NCBI GenBank assembly: GCA_016937575.1
Contig: JAFHKN010000002.1
Location: forward strand, 3,407,001-3,471,000
DNA: 64,000 nt
Direction: 5' to 3'
Origin: Roseomonas aeriglobus
GTDB taxonomy: Bacteria; Pseudomonadota; Alphaproteobacteria; Sphingomonadales; Sphingomonadaceae
This document shows, piece after piece, positions 8,409 through 16,797 of this stretch (its first letter is position 1; each line of letters opens with the position of its first letter). A program made the translations under genes and the position numbers. The notes below the pieces were generated by a model, which was given only the letters and a program-made list of their open reading frames with translations, had not been told where the DNA came from and ran no database searches.

Positions 8409-9344
8409 CTATTCCGCTGCCCGGCGCGTGAGGCTTAGGAACACGTCTTCCAGATCCGGCTCCTTCGTCGACACATCGACGATGCCATAGCCGTCCGCCT
8501 GCACCGCCGCGAGCACTTCGCCCGCGTTCGCCACGTTTTTGCGATAGGTGATCGTCAGCAATCGTCCCGCCGTCTCGACCTTCTCGAAACAGCGCGCCTC
8601 GGGCACTGCGGCGATGTCGCGGTCGACGGTTACCTCGACCACTTTCTCCTGCGCGCGGCCGACCAGCTCCCGGGTCGGTTCATTGGCGACCAGACGACCG
8701 TGGTTGATGATCGCAATGCGATCGCACAGCTCCTCGGCTTCCTCCAGATAATGCGTCGTCAGCACCACCGTCGTCCCCGCGGCGTTGAGCGTGCGGACAT
8801 ACGCCCAGAGTTGCTGGCGCAATTCGATATCGACGCCCGCGGTCGGCTCGTCGAGAACGAGCACCGGCGGATTGTGGACAAGGGCCTTGGCGACCATCAG
8901 TCGACGCTTCATGCCCCCCGAGAGCGTTCGGGCATAGGCCTTCGCCTTGTCCTCCAGATGCACCGCGCGCAGCAGGTCCATCGACCGCCGCTGTGCCTTG
9001 GGCACGCCGTACAGCCCGGCCTGGATTTCGAGCGTCTCGACCGGCGTGAAGAACGGATCGAACAGGATTTCCTGATTGACGATCCCGATCGACGCCTTGG
9101 CGTTGCGCGGATGTGCGTCGATGTCGAAACCCCAGATGCGCGCCGACCCGCTGGTCTTGTTGACGAGGCCCGCCAGGATATTGATCAGCGTCGACTTGCC
9201 CGCCCCATTCGGCCCCAGCAACCCGAAGATCTGCCCGCGAGGTACGTCGAAGCTGACCCCGTCGAGCGCACGCTTCGGCGCCGCCGACCCGGCGGCAGCA
9301 TAGGTTTTGCACAGGTCGCGGATCGAGATGGCGGCTTCGGTCAT
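8409..9344 (-). CDS. ABC transporter ATP-binding protein
   Basis: ATPase subunit of a membrane transporter, 311 residues. The nucleotide-binding domain is complete: Walker [13 protein letters not shown] near residues 43-54, Q-loop region [13 protein letters not shown], signature [20 protein letters not shown], Walker [13 protein letters not shown] and the H-loop [18 protein letters not shown]-terminal tail of about 90 residues matches the DUF4162-like extension of drug and polysaccharide exporters (YadG type). No permease gene is adjacent: the neighbours are a convergent esterase and a divergent zinc-finger gene. Its membrane partner must be elsewhere and the substrate is unknown. Confidence 0.9.
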   Translation of the reverse strand: MTEAAISIRDLCKTYAAAGSAAPKRALDGVSFDVPRGQIFGLLGPNGAGKSTLINILAGLVNKTSGSARIWGFDIDAHPRNAKASIGIVNQEILFDPFFTPVETLEIQAGLYGVPKAQRRSMDLLRAVHLEDKAKAYARTLSGGMKRRLMVAKALVHNPPVLVLDEPTAGVDIELRQQLWAYVRTLNAAGTTVVLTTHYLEEAEELCDRIAIINHGRLVANEPTRELVGRAQEKVVEVTVDRDIAAVPEARCFEKVETAGRLLTITYRKNVANAGEVLAAVQADGYGIVDVSTKEPDLEDVFLSLTRRAAE

Positions 9345-9410
9345 GGGGTGCCCTTACCGCCTTCACATGCCCGATTGAAGGGCGCCCGCGCGATTGCTAT
9401 CGCACCTTCC

Positions 9411-9641
9411 ATGATCGCCCCGCCCGAAATCACCCGCGTCACCACCGCCCGCGTCGCCTGCGACGGCGCTCATGATGGCCTGCCGGCCGCGCTTGGCCAT
9501 CCGCGGGTGTGGTTGCAGATCGACGAGCATGGTTATGTCGACTGCGGCTATTGCGACCGGCGCTTCGTGCTGATCGGCGGCCCGGCCGATGGGGTCGATC
9601 AGGCGACGCTGCCCGATATTTCCGAGGGCGCGAGCAACTGA
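9411..9641 (+). CDS. zinc-finger (CHCC-type) small protein
   Basis: A 76-residue protein with CDG...[24 protein letters not shown], the spacing of the zf-CHCC family (one Cys, one His, then CxxC) that also includes the mitochondrial complex I accessory subunit NDUFS6. A bacterial role in respiratory complex assembly is plausible from that relation but is inference. The ATG at 9411 follows CACCTTCC and has no strong ribosome binding site. A YedK-like gene begins 18 bases downstream, so the two may form an operon. It is divergent from the ABC ATPase. Confidence 0.8.
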   Translation: MIAPPEITRVTTARVACDGAHDGLPAALGHPRVWLQIDEHGYVDCGYCDRRFVLIGGPADGVDQATLPDISEGASN

Positions 9642-9659
9642 TCGGGGGCGGGCTTCGTC

Positions 9660-10256
9660 ATGTGCAACGAAGCCTATCGCCGCACCCAGATCGGAGAAAT
9701 CGCGCGCGACTGGGGCGAGACGCGCATTCCGCTCGTCTTTCCCGAAGGCCTTCCCAACATCGGCGAGCAACCGTCGATCCGCATTACCGATCGTGCGCCG
9801 ATCATTCGCCGCACCGACAGCGGCACACCCGAACTGGTTGTGCGCCGCTGGAGCTGGCCGGCGCCGGGCGGGCGGCCAGTCTATAATTTCCGATCCGACG
9901 GCCGCCGGATCGACAGCGGGCGCTGCCTGATTCCGGTCGACGGCTTCTTCGAGTTCACCGATCCGCCGAAGGATCCTGGGATCACGGGCCGACAGCCCAA
10001 GTCGAAATGGGCCTTCACGCTGACCGGACACGGCTGGTTCTGCATCGCGGGCATCTGGCGCAGCGATCCGGCGGTGGGCGAAGCGTGGTCGATGCTGACC
10101 TGCCCGCCCGGCCCCGATATCGCCCCGTATCACGACCGGCAGGTGGTCGTGCTGGGGCGCGACGATTGGACCCAGTGGCTCGACCCCGCTGTCCCGAGCG
10201 CCGAGCTGTGCCGTCCGCTGCCGGGCGGAAGCCTGTCGGTCACGCAGATACGGTGA
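9660..10256 (+). CDS. SOS response-associated peptidase family protein (YedK/HMCES-like)
   Basis: Proteins of this SRAP family form a covalent thiazolidine link between their second residue, Cys2, and abasic sites in single-stranded DNA, shielding them. This 198-residue protein has Cys2 (MCNEAYRR rather than the usual MCGRY/F), the DNA-binding YNFRSDG, the Glu of LIPVDGFFEF and the His of APYHDRQVVVL, so all expected active-site residues are present. It is slightly shorter than E. coli YedK. It follows the zinc-finger gene by 18 bp and precedes tldD by 30 bp on the same strand. Confidence 0.88.
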   Translation: MCNEAYRRTQIGEIARDWGETRIPLVFPEGLPNIGEQPSIRITDRAPIIRRTDSGTPELVVRRWSWPAPGGRPVYNFRSDGRRIDSGRCLIPVDGFFEFTDPPKDPGITGRQPKSKWAFTLTGHGWFCIAGIWRSDPAVGEAWSMLTCPPGPDIAPYHDRQVVVLGRDDWTQWLDPAVPSAELCRPLPGGSLSVTQIR

Positions 10257-10286
10257 CTTGCGCGGGCGACACCCTATATTCCCTGC

Positions 10287-11711
10287 ATGAACGCTCCCAC
10301 CGACCCCCGCCAGTTTCTCTACCGTTCGGGCCTGGACCCCGATACCGCGCAAGCGTTGACCGCCGATACGCTCGCGCGCGCCGATGACGGCGAACTGTAC
10401 CTGCAGTATCGCAAGTCGGAAGCGTTCGGATTCGATGACGGGCGGCTGAAAACCGCGAGCTACGACACGCACGCCGGGTTTGGTCTGCGCGCGGTTTCGG
10501 GGGAAACGACGGCTTTCGCGCACGCCAACGAACTGTCGGAAGCCGCGATCCGCCGCGCCGGCGAGACAATGGCGCTGATCGATCCTGCGGTCGGGCCCCG
10601 CCCCGGCCCGCCGCCGAAGACGAACCGACACCTCTATACCGACGCCGATCCGCTCGATCTGGTGCCGTTCGCCGACAAGGTGAACCTCTGCCAGACGATC
10701 GACGCCGCCGCGCGGGCGCGTGACCCGCGAGTAGCGCAGGTTTCGGTGTCGCTGCTCGGGTCGTGGAGCGTGGTCGAGATCGTCCGTGCCGACGGCTTTG
10801 TCGCAACCGACGTGCGGCCGCTGGTACGGCTGAACGTGACGATCGTTGTCGAGGCGAACGGGCGCCGCGAGACGGGCAGCTTCGGCACCGGCGGGCGTAC
10901 GACTTACGACCGCCTGCTCGAGCCTGCGACATGGAACCGCGCGATCGACGAGGCGCTGGCGCAGGCACTGGTCAATCTCGATTCCGTCGCCGCGCCCGCG
11001 GGCGAGTTCACCGTGTTGCTCGGGCCGGGCTGGCCCGGTGTCCTGCTGCACGAAGCGATCGGGCATGGTCTGGAGGGCGATTTCAATCGCAAGGGATCGT
11101 CGGCCTTCTCCGGGCGCATCGGCGAACGGGTGGCAGCGCCCGGCGTGACGGTGGTCGACGACGGATCGATCCACGACCGCCGCGGGTCGCTCAGCATCGA
11201 TGACGAAGGCACGCCGACGCAGGAAAATATCCTGATCGAGGACGGCATTCTGAAGGGCTATATCCAGGACCGCCTCAACGCGCGGCTCATGGGCGTCGCC
11301 CCGACCGGCAACGGCCGACGCGAGAGCTTCGCGCATGCGCCGATGCCGCGGATGACCAACACTTTCATGCGCGGCGGCCAGGACGATCCGGCCGAGCTTC
11401 TCAGCCGCGTCAAGACCGGCATCTTCGCCAAGTCGTTCGGCGGTGGTCAGGTCGACATCGTGTCGGGCAAGTTCGTCTTCAGCTGCACCGAGGCCTATCG
11501 CATCGAAAACGGCCGGCTCGGCGCGCCGATCAAGGGCGCGACGCTGATCGGCGACGGCCCGTCGGTCCTGACCCGCGTGCGCGGCATCGGTAACGACATG
11601 GCGCTGGACGAAGGTATCGGCATGTGCGGGAAGGGCGGGCAGAGCGTCCCGGCGGGCGTCGGGCAGCCGACGCTGCTGGTGGACGGACTGACTGTCGGCG
11701 GGACGGGGTGA
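10287..11711 (+). CDS. tldD: metalloprotease TldD
   Basis: TldD, with TldE/PmbA, forms a zinc protease that degrades unstructured peptides; in E. coli it processes microcin B17 precursor and affects CcdA stability. The 474-residue length is normal. The zinc motif HEAIGH is at residues 255-260 (in LLHEAIGHGLEGD) and the C-terminal CGKGGQSVPAGVGQP stretch is conserved. No tldE/pmbA is in the window. It is immediately followed, convergently and 6 bp away, by the ccdAB pair, whose antitoxin type is a known E. coli TldD/E substrate; whether that adjacency means anything is unknown. Confidence 0.95.
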   Translation: MNAPTDPRQFLYRSGLDPDTAQALTADTLARADDGELYLQYRKSEAFGFDDGRLKTASYDTHAGFGLRAVSGETTAFAHANELSEAAIRRAGETMALIDPAVGPRPGPPPKTNRHLYTDADPLDLVPFADKVNLCQTIDAAARARDPRVAQVSVSLLGSWSVVEIVRADGFVATDVRPLVRLNVTIVVEANGRRETGSFGTGGRTTYDRLLEPATWNRAIDEALAQALVNLDSVAAPAGEFTVLLGPGWPGVLLHEAIGHGLEGDFNRKGSSAFSGRIGERVAAPGVTVVDDGSIHDRRGSLSIDDEGTPTQENILIEDGILKGYIQDRLNARLMGVAPTGNGRRESFAHAPMPRMTNTFMRGGQDDPAELLSRVKTGIFAKSFGGGQVDIVSGKFVFSCTEAYRIENGRLGAPIKGATLIGDGPSVLTRVRGIGNDMALDEGIGMCGKGGQSVPAGVGQPTLLVDGLTVGGTG

Positions 11712-11717
11712 GGGTCG

Positions 11718-12008
11718 TCAGTAACCCGAGATCTGCATGTCGAAGGCGGACTTGATCGCATATTCGTGCGGTAACAAGGACTCGATGATCGCTTCTATAT
11801 CGCGAACGTCGATGGCCCCCGCGAGAGGCGTGAACATCGCATAATCGCGCCCATCGATCGTAAAGACCGGCGTCAGCCGTTGCATGACACTGGCATCGGC
11901 AGGTCGCAGGGGAACGACGAAGCGGGTCGGCAAGCTATCGAGGAGGTTGGCTTGGCAATCGATCACCAAACCGCCACCGCGGATACGGCAAACGTCAAAT
12001 TGCGCCAC
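11718..12008 (-). CDS. ccdB: CcdB-family toxin
   Basis: CcdB-type toxins poison DNA gyrase. This 96-residue protein has the family's shape: an N-terminal strand pair (QFDVCRIRGGGLVIDCQANLL), TRFVVPLRPAD, then TPVFTIDGRDYAMFTPLAGA and a C-terminal helix (IEAIIESLLPHEYAIKSAFD). The last residues are QISGY; the Trp-Gly-Ile end that E. coli F-plasmid CcdB uses against GyrA is absent, so gyrase poisoning should not be assumed. Its start overlaps the ccdA stop by one base. Convergent with tldD. Confidence 0.85.
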   Translation of the reverse strand: MAQFDVCRIRGGGLVIDCQANLLDSLPTRFVVPLRPADASVMQRLTPVFTIDGRDYAMFTPLAGAIDVRDIEAIIESLLPHEYAIKSAFDMQISGY

Positions 12009-12259
12009 TAGCGAACACGCAGTCCAGCCAATGGATCACCGTCGCGTCTGTACCATTCGTCAAAGGCAGCTATGGCCGCCTTATTATCTTCACGCCATCG
12101 TCGCTCGTGCTCGACCTTGACGGCGATGCGCAGCGCGTCTTCGGTCACGCGCGAGAAGTTCACCCCGACCGCCCGAGCAGCCGCCACGATGCCGGTATCG
12201 ATCGACAGATTAACTGCCTTGCGCTTGCCGGACGGGATTGGGTCATGCTTCATGCGCAT
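12008..12259 (-). CDS. ccdA: CcdA-family antitoxin
   Basis: An 83-residue protein with an N-terminal ribbon-helix-helix-like DNA-binding part (RKAVNLSIDTGIVAAARAVG followed by VNFSRVTEDALR) and a C-terminal toxin-binding tail (EDNKAAIAAFDEWYRRDGDP), the pattern of CcdA. It precedes ccdB with a one-base overlap. Two ATGs (12259, 12253) are possible; the upstream one is listed. It is divergent from the flavin-fold protein gene by 28 bp, so autoregulation by CcdA may also touch that promoter (inference). Confidence 0.85.
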   Translation of the reverse strand: MRMKHDPIPSGKRKAVNLSIDTGIVAAARAVGVNFSRVTEDALRIAVKVEHERRWREDNKAAIAAFDEWYRRDGDPLAGLRVR

Positions 12260-12287
12260 AAACTATACGCAAGGAAAGGTGCGATCA

Positions 12288-12845
12288 ATGGCCGAATTCT
12301 TCCCCGCCCTGACCAACGCCCATATCGATTTCATCGCCCGCCAGCCGGTGTTCTTCGTGGCGACCGCCGCGGAAGGCGCGCGGATCAGCCTCAGTCCCAA
12401 GGGCTATGACGCGTTCCGGGTGATCGATGCGAACACCGTCGCGTATCTCGATCTCGGCGGGTCGGGGAACGAGACGCAGGCGCATCTGGCGGCGGATGGC
12501 CGGATCACGGTCATGTTCTGCGCTTTCGACAATCCGGCGCTGATCCTGCGGCTCTATGGCCACGGCGTTGCGGTGTTGCCGCAGGACGACGGCTTTTCCA
12601 CGCTCGCCGAGCGTTTTCCGAAGCTGCCCGGCGTGCGGCAGGTGTTCGTAATCCGCGTCGACAGCGTCCAGACGAGTTGCGGCTGGGGGGTGCCGCGAAT
12701 GACGCTCCAGGCCGAGCGTCAGACCCTGGTCAAATTCCATGCCCAGCAGGACCCCGTTGCGCGAATGGAAGTCAATCGCTCCCGCGACCGCAGCATCGAT
12801 GGCCTGCCGGTGCGCGTTCAGACCTTCATCCCGCCGGCCGCGTGA
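12288..12845 (+). CDS. pyridoxamine 5'-phosphate oxidase-fold protein
   Basis: A 185-residue split-barrel flavin-binding protein. MAEFFPALTNAHIDFIARQP and VFFVATAAEGARISLSPKG are the typical opening of the PNPOx-like family; TVAYLDLGGSGNETQAHL and ILRLYGHG follow. The C-terminus contains SCGWGVPRM, common in this subgroup. The exact reaction is unknown; members bind FMN or F420 or act in general stress. AAGGAAAGG lies 8 bases before the ATG at 12288. Its TGA overlaps the next start (TGATG), so the DUF2007 gene is translationally coupled. Confidence 0.85.
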   Translation: MAEFFPALTNAHIDFIARQPVFFVATAAEGARISLSPKGYDAFRVIDANTVAYLDLGGSGNETQAHLAADGRITVMFCAFDNPALILRLYGHGVAVLPQDDGFSTLAERFPKLPGVRQVFVIRVDSVQTSCGWGVPRMTLQAERQTLVKFHAQQDPVARMEVNRSRDRSIDGLPVRVQTFIPPAA

Positions 12846-13045
12846 TGGCCCTCGTCGAACTGACCCGGGTCGACCGTAACCTGGCGACCATCATCGTCGG
12901 ACGACTGGAAAGCGAAGGCATCCTCGCGCTCGCGTTCGATGGCGGCGCGAGCATCGCCGACGGAAGCTGGCTGCTGATCCCGGTGCGGGTAATGGTCGGC
13001 GAGGACGATCTCGCCGCAGCGCGTCGCTTGCTCGATCCTGCCTGA
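12845..13045 (+). CDS. DUF2007-type small protein
   Basis: A 66-residue protein beginning MALVELTRVDRNLATIIVGR and ending DDLAAARRLLDPA, which fits the DUF2007 ('putative prokaryotic signal transducing') family, a ferredoxin-like fold of unknown role. The start overlaps the stop of the preceding flavin-fold gene by one base. The stop codon is embedded in an inverted repeat at 13039-13055 (TGCCTGA / TCAGGCA, loop TTT) that may act as a weak transcription end before glnK; it lacks a T tract. Confidence 0.75.
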   Translation: MALVELTRVDRNLATIIVGRLESEGILALAFDGGASIADGSWLLIPVRVMVGEDDLAAARRLLDPA

Positions 13046-13140
13046 TTTTCAGGCAACGCTCTTCGCATATGCACAAAAATTAACAAAGCGTAACGATGGA
13101 CTTCCGATCTTAATACTCTGAATCCAAACCCTTTGCCGCT

Positions 13141-13157
13141 TTGGCACACCGCTTGCG
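13141..13157 (+). promoter_or_regulatory. sigma-54 (RpoN) promoter of glnK-amtB
   Basis: TTGGCACACCGCTTGCG carries GG at 13143-13144 and GC at 13155-13156, exactly the 10-base spacing of the -24/-12 elements (consensus TTGGCAC-N5-TTGC). Transcription should start near 13168, about 23 bases before the glnK ATG. No convincing NtrC dimer site was found in the 95 bases upstream. Confidence 0.85.
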
Positions 13158-13190
13158 AAGCTGATCCCCGGAACTGCGAAGGGGGCGCGC

Positions 13191-13529
13191 ATGAAGCTGA
13201 TCATCGCCATCATCAAACCGTTCAAGCTCGACGAGGTGCGCGAGGCGCTGACCGAAATCGGCGTGGCGGGGATGACCGTGACCGAGGTGAAGGGGTTCGG
13301 CCGCCAGAAGGGCCAGACCGAAATCTACCGCGGTGCGGAATACAGCACCAACATGGTGCCTAAGATCAAGATCGAGGTCGTCTGCGCCTCCGACGTCGCG
13401 CCGGGCGCGATCGAGGCGATCCAGGCCGCGGCCAACACCGGCGCGATCGGCGACGGCAAGATCTTCGTGCTCGACGTGGGCCAGGCGGTGCGCATCCGCA
13501 CCGGCGAAACCGACCAGACCGCGCTGTGA
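13191..13529 (+). CDS. glnK: nitrogen regulatory protein P-II (GlnK/GlnB)
   Basis: A cytoplasmic trimeric signal protein that senses 2-oxoglutarate, ATP and ADP, and gates AmtB. The 112-residue length is standard. The T-loop carries the uridylylation site Tyr51 (RGAEYSTNMVPK), preceded by VKGFGRQKGQTEIYRGAE, and the C-terminal GDGKIFVLDVGQAVRIRTGE contributes to nucleotide binding. The sigma-54 promoter upstream and amtB only 11 bp downstream show a GlnK-type, nitrogen-limitation-induced operon rather than a glnA-linked GlnB. Confidence 0.97.
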   Translation: MKLIIAIIKPFKLDEVREALTEIGVAGMTVTEVKGFGRQKGQTEIYRGAEYSTNMVPKIKIEVVCASDVAPGAIEAIQAAANTGAIGDGKIFVLDVGQAVRIRTGETDQTAL

Positions 13530-13540
13530 GGGGGGACGCG

Positions 13541-14872
13541 ATGAAGACCATGTTCAAGACCGCCGCGGCGCTGGGCGCCACTGCATTGCTGGCGAGCCCC
13601 GCGCTCGCCGCTGCCCCGGTCGCCGCTACGGTGGACAAGGGTGACACCGCCTGGATGATGACGTCGACCGTTCTCGTCCTGATGATGATCCTGCCGGGCC
13701 TGGCGCTGTTCTATGGCGGCCTTGCCCGCACCAAGAACATGCTGTCGGTGATGACCCAGATCGGCGCCGTCGCGTGCCTCGCGATGCTGCTCTGGGTCAT
13801 GTATGGCTATTCGCTGGCGTTCGGTCCCAACCTCGACGGGTCGGCGGGCAAATTCCTGTCGGGCTTCGGCAAGGCGTTCCTCGCCGGCATCACGCCCGCG
13901 TCGCAGGCGGCGACCTTCACCAAGGGGGTCGAGATCCCCGAATATGTGTTCGTCTGCTTCCAGATGACCTTCGCCGCGATCACCATCGCGCTGGTACTGG
14001 GGTCGGTGATCGAGCGCATCAAGTTCAGCGCGGTGATGCTGTTCGCCGCCGTCTGGCTGACGATCGTCTATTTCCCCGTCGCCCACATGGTCTGGGCGGC
14101 CGGCGGCCTGTTCTTCGACATGGGCGCGCTGGACTTCGCCGGCGGCACCGTTGTGCACATCAACGCGGGCGTCTCTGCGCTGGTGGCCGCTCTGCTGCTG
14201 GGCAAGCGCATCGGCTTCCCGCAGGAGCGGATGGCTCCGCATTCGCTGACGCTGACGATGGTCGGCACGGGCCTGCTGTGGGTCGGCTGGTTCGGCTTCA
14301 ACGCGGGCTCCGCGCTCGAAGCCAACGGGTCGGCAGCGCTGGCGATGATCAACACGCTCGTCGCAACCGCCAGCGCCGGCCTGTTCTGGATGCTCGCGGA
14401 GCGCCTGCACGGTCACAAGGGTTCGGCGCTCGGTTTCTGCTCGGGCATCATCGCCGGCCTGGTCGCCGTCACGCCGGCCGCGGGCAATTCGGGTCCGTTC
14501 GGCGCGATCGTGCTCGGCGCCGTCGCCTCGATCATCTGCTTCTATGCGGTCACCGTTGTGAAGCCCAAGCTCGGCTATGACGACAGCTTGGATGCGTTCG
14601 GCATCCACGGCGTCGGCGGCATCGTCGGCGCGATCGGCACCGCGGTCGTCTACGCCCCCTCGCTCGGCGGGCCGGGGGCTGCGGATTACGAGATCGGCGC
14701 CAAGCTGGTCGTCCAGCTGCTCGCGGTCGGCACGACGATCGTCTGGGCTGCGGTCGGCACTGCCATCGCCTTCTTCGCCGCCAAGGCCGTGACCGGCGGT
14801 CGCGTCACCGCGGACGTCGAGCGCGAAGGCCTCGACCTCGGCGAGCATGGCGAGCGCGCCTACAACTATTAA
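13541..14872 (+). CDS. amtB: ammonium transporter AmtB
   Basis: Inner-membrane ammonium channel, 443 residues. A signal peptide (MKTMFKTAAALGATALLASP) precedes about 11 membrane segments. The pore twin-histidine positions are seen in GGTVVHINAG and FGIHGVGGIVGAI. The C-terminal cytoplasmic tail (DVEREGLDLGEHGERAYNY) is the conserved GlnK-contact region. The ATG at 13541, with GAGGGGGG 7 bases upstream, is preferred to a GTG at 13526 that overlaps the glnK stop. It is co-transcribed with glnK and ends at a strong terminator. Confidence 0.97.
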   Translation: MKTMFKTAAALGATALLASPALAAAPVAATVDKGDTAWMMTSTVLVLMMILPGLALFYGGLARTKNMLSVMTQIGAVACLAMLLWVMYGYSLAFGPNLDGSAGKFLSGFGKAFLAGITPASQAATFTKGVEIPEYVFVCFQMTFAAITIALVLGSVIERIKFSAVMLFAAVWLTIVYFPVAHMVWAAGGLFFDMGALDFAGGTVVHINAGVSALVAALLLGKRIGFPQERMAPHSLTLTMVGTGLLWVGWFGFNAGSALEANGSAALAMINTLVATASAGLFWMLAERLHGHKGSALGFCSGIIAGLVAVTPAAGNSGPFGAIVLGAVASIICFYAVTVVKPKLGYDDSLDAFGIHGVGGIVGAIGTAVVYAPSLGGPGAADYEIGAKLVVQLLAVGTTIVWAAVGTAIAFFAAKAVTGGRVTADVEREGLDLGEHGERAYNY

Positions 14873-14896
14873 TCCAGGTTCCTCCTGCGGACGACT

Positions 14897-14932
14897 GGGC
14901 CGGTGGCTGCGAAGCTACCGGCCCTTTTTTTG
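14897..14932 (+). terminator. rho-independent terminator after amtB
   Basis: A 12-bp stem (GGGCCGGTGGCT pairing with AGCTACCGGCCC, one G-U pair), loop GCGA, followed by seven T residues. It begins 24 bases after the amtB stop. Confidence 0.93.
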
Positions 14933-14934
14933 GC

Positions 14935-15051
14935 TCACTGATAGCCGCGGTCCTCTTCGCGCTCGTGCGCGGCTTCTTCCTGCACGGCTTCCATCTCGCT
15001 CTCGTCCTGTTCCGGCCGGGGCTTTTCCGTCTTCTCGGGGTCGTTGATCAT
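14935..15051 (-). CDS. small acidic hypothetical protein
   Basis: A 38-residue frame, MINDPEKTEKPRPEQDESEM and then EAVQEEAAHEREEDRGYQ. It is very rich in Glu, Asp and Arg with no hydrophobic segment and is probably disordered. GGAG lies about 9 bases before the ATG at 15051. The stop codon lies just beyond the T tract of the amtB terminator on the opposite strand. Similar tiny charged proteins are common in sphingomonads, but no function is known to me. Confidence 0.45.
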   Translation of the reverse strand: MINDPEKTEKPRPEQDESEMEAVQEEAAHEREEDRGYQ

Positions 15052-15090
15052 CGCATCGTCTCCTTCAACGAAGGGACAACGCCGGTCCGG

Positions 15091-16734
15091 TCAGCGAAGG
15101 TCCGTGGCGATGAAATCGGCGCAGCGTTCACCGATCATGATCGTCGGGGCGTTGGTATTGCCGCCGATCAGTCGAGGCATGACCGACGCATCGGCGATCC
15201 ACAATCGTTCGATACCGCGCACCGCCAGCCGCGGTGAGCAGACGGCGGCAGCGTCCGACCCCATCCGGGCGGTACCGACCGGATGATAGACCGTGTCGGC
15301 GCGCGCCCGGATCAATCGCTCGAGTGCAAGATCATCGGCGAGGTCGATCGCGTTGCGGTCGCGGCCGTTCAGCGCCCGCAGCGCCGGCGCCGTCAGGATA
15401 CGATACATCGCGCGGACGCCGCGCATCAGCGTGGCGACGTCGGCGGGTGCGGTCAGGAACGCCGGATCGATCAGAGGCGCGCTCCGGGCGTCGCCATCTG
15501 CCAGTCGCACCGTGCCACGACTTTCGGGCCGCAACACGCAGACGTGGCAGCTGTAGCCATGCCCGTTCAGCTTGGCGCGGCCGTGATCCTCGACCATCGA
15601 GATGACGAAATGATATTGCACGTCGGGCGCTGCCAGGCCGGGCAGGGTCGCGACGAAGCCCCCGGCCTCCGCAAAGGGCGTGGTCATCGGCCCCGTGCGA
15701 TTGCCGAACCACCGCGCCATGCCGGCCAGCGCCGCGACCGACCCTCTCGCCGATCGGCCGAGGAGGCCCGGGGCATCGCACTCGAAGGTCGCGACATAAT
15801 CGATATGGTCCTGCAGATCGGCCCCGACCCCCGCCCGATCGATCCGCACCGCGATACCGTGGTCGACCAGGTGCCGCGCCGGCCCGATCCCCGACAGCAT
15901 CAGCAGCTGCGGGGTCGCGAAGGCCCCGCCCGCCAGCACCACGCCGCCGCGGGCGCGGATGATGTGGCGCTGGCCGCCCCGAAGACAGGCGACGCCCCAG
16001 GCGCGACCATCCTCGAACAGCACCCGCTCGACCAACGTGCCGGTCAGGACGTGCAGGTTCGGACGCGGCGAGAGGTAGGCGCGGGCGCTGGTCCAGCGTT
16101 CGCCGGCCTTCTGGGTCACCTGATACAGACCGACGCCATCCTGGGTGGCACCGTTGAAGTCGGGATTGACCGGGATCTGCAGACTCGCGGCAGCGTCGAT
16201 GAAGGCGCGCGAGGCGGGATGGACGTGCTGCTGATCGCTGACCCACAGCGGCCCGTCGCCGCCATGCCAGGCGTCGGCGCCGCGCGTGTTCGCTTCCGCC
16301 CGCCGAAACCACGGCAGCACATCGTCATACGCCCAGCCGTGGCAGCCGAGGGTCGCCCAGCCGTCGTAGTCAGACGGGTGCCCGCGGACGTAGAGCATCG
16401 CGTTGATCGCACTCGACCCGCCGAGCCCGCGCCCGCGGGGCTGGTAGCCGCGGCGACCGTTCAGTCCGCGCTGCGGCACCGTCTGATAGCCCCAGTTGGT
16501 CGCCGGGGTCTGGAACGGGATCGCGCCGGGCATCTTGGTGCGCCAGCCGGTGTTACGGCCGCCGGGGTCGATCACCACGACGGTCCGCCCCGGGCTTTCG
16601 GCCAGACGCCCCGCGACCGCGGCACCGCCCGATCCGCCCCCGACGACGACGATGTCCGCTTCCTCGATCACGCCGGCCGGTGTGCCCGATGCCGGCGTGC
16701 GCGAAAAGCGGTTAGGGTCGTGCGCCTGTCCCAT
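15091..16734 (-). CDS. GMC-family FAD-dependent oxidoreductase (choline dehydrogenase-like)
   Basis: Oxidises an alcohol, sugar or choline-like substrate with FAD. The 547-residue protein has the N-terminal FAD dinucleotide fold EEADIVVVGGGSGGAAVAGR, the GMC signature 1 region (QPRGRGLGGSSAINAMLYVR) and signature 2 (GGAFATPQLLMLSGIGPARH). The C-terminal motif VYHPVGTARMG contains the catalytic His, and GGNTNAPTIMIGERCADFI is the usual ending. The substrate cannot be told. It lies 63 bp downstream of the PQQ-type dehydrogenase on the same strand, so the two may be one transcript for periplasmic and cytosolic sugar or alcohol oxidation (inference). Confidence 0.92.
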   Translation of the reverse strand: MGQAHDPNRFSRTPASGTPAGVIEEADIVVVGGGSGGAAVAGRLAESPGRTVVVIDPGGRNTGWRTKMPGAIPFQTPATNWGYQTVPQRGLNGRRGYQPRGRGLGGSSAINAMLYVRGHPSDYDGWATLGCHGWAYDDVLPWFRRAEANTRGADAWHGGDGPLWVSDQQHVHPASRAFIDAAASLQIPVNPDFNGATQDGVGLYQVTQKAGERWTSARAYLSPRPNLHVLTGTLVERVLFEDGRAWGVACLRGGQRHIIRARGGVVLAGGAFATPQLLMLSGIGPARHLVDHGIAVRIDRAGVGADLQDHIDYVATFECDAPGLLGRSARGSVAALAGMARWFGNRTGPMTTPFAEAGGFVATLPGLAAPDVQYHFVISMVEDHGRAKLNGHGYSCHVCVLRPESRGTVRLADGDARSAPLIDPAFLTAPADVATLMRGVRAMYRILTAPALRALNGRDRNAIDLADDLALERLIRARADTVYHPVGTARMGSDAAAVCSPRLAVRGIERLWIADASVMPRLIGGNTNAPTIMIGERCADFIATDLR

Positions 16735-16797
16735 AGCCGCACCGCCCGATGGATCGCCTGCACCGACCCACGGCTCGCGGCGGCGATCCGCGATCAG

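Noticed and set aside
13056..13140. A paired NtrC binding site upstream of the sigma-54 promoter
   Set aside because: No palindrome near the TGCACC-N5-GGTGCA consensus was found; TGCAC at 13069-13073 lacks its partner half.
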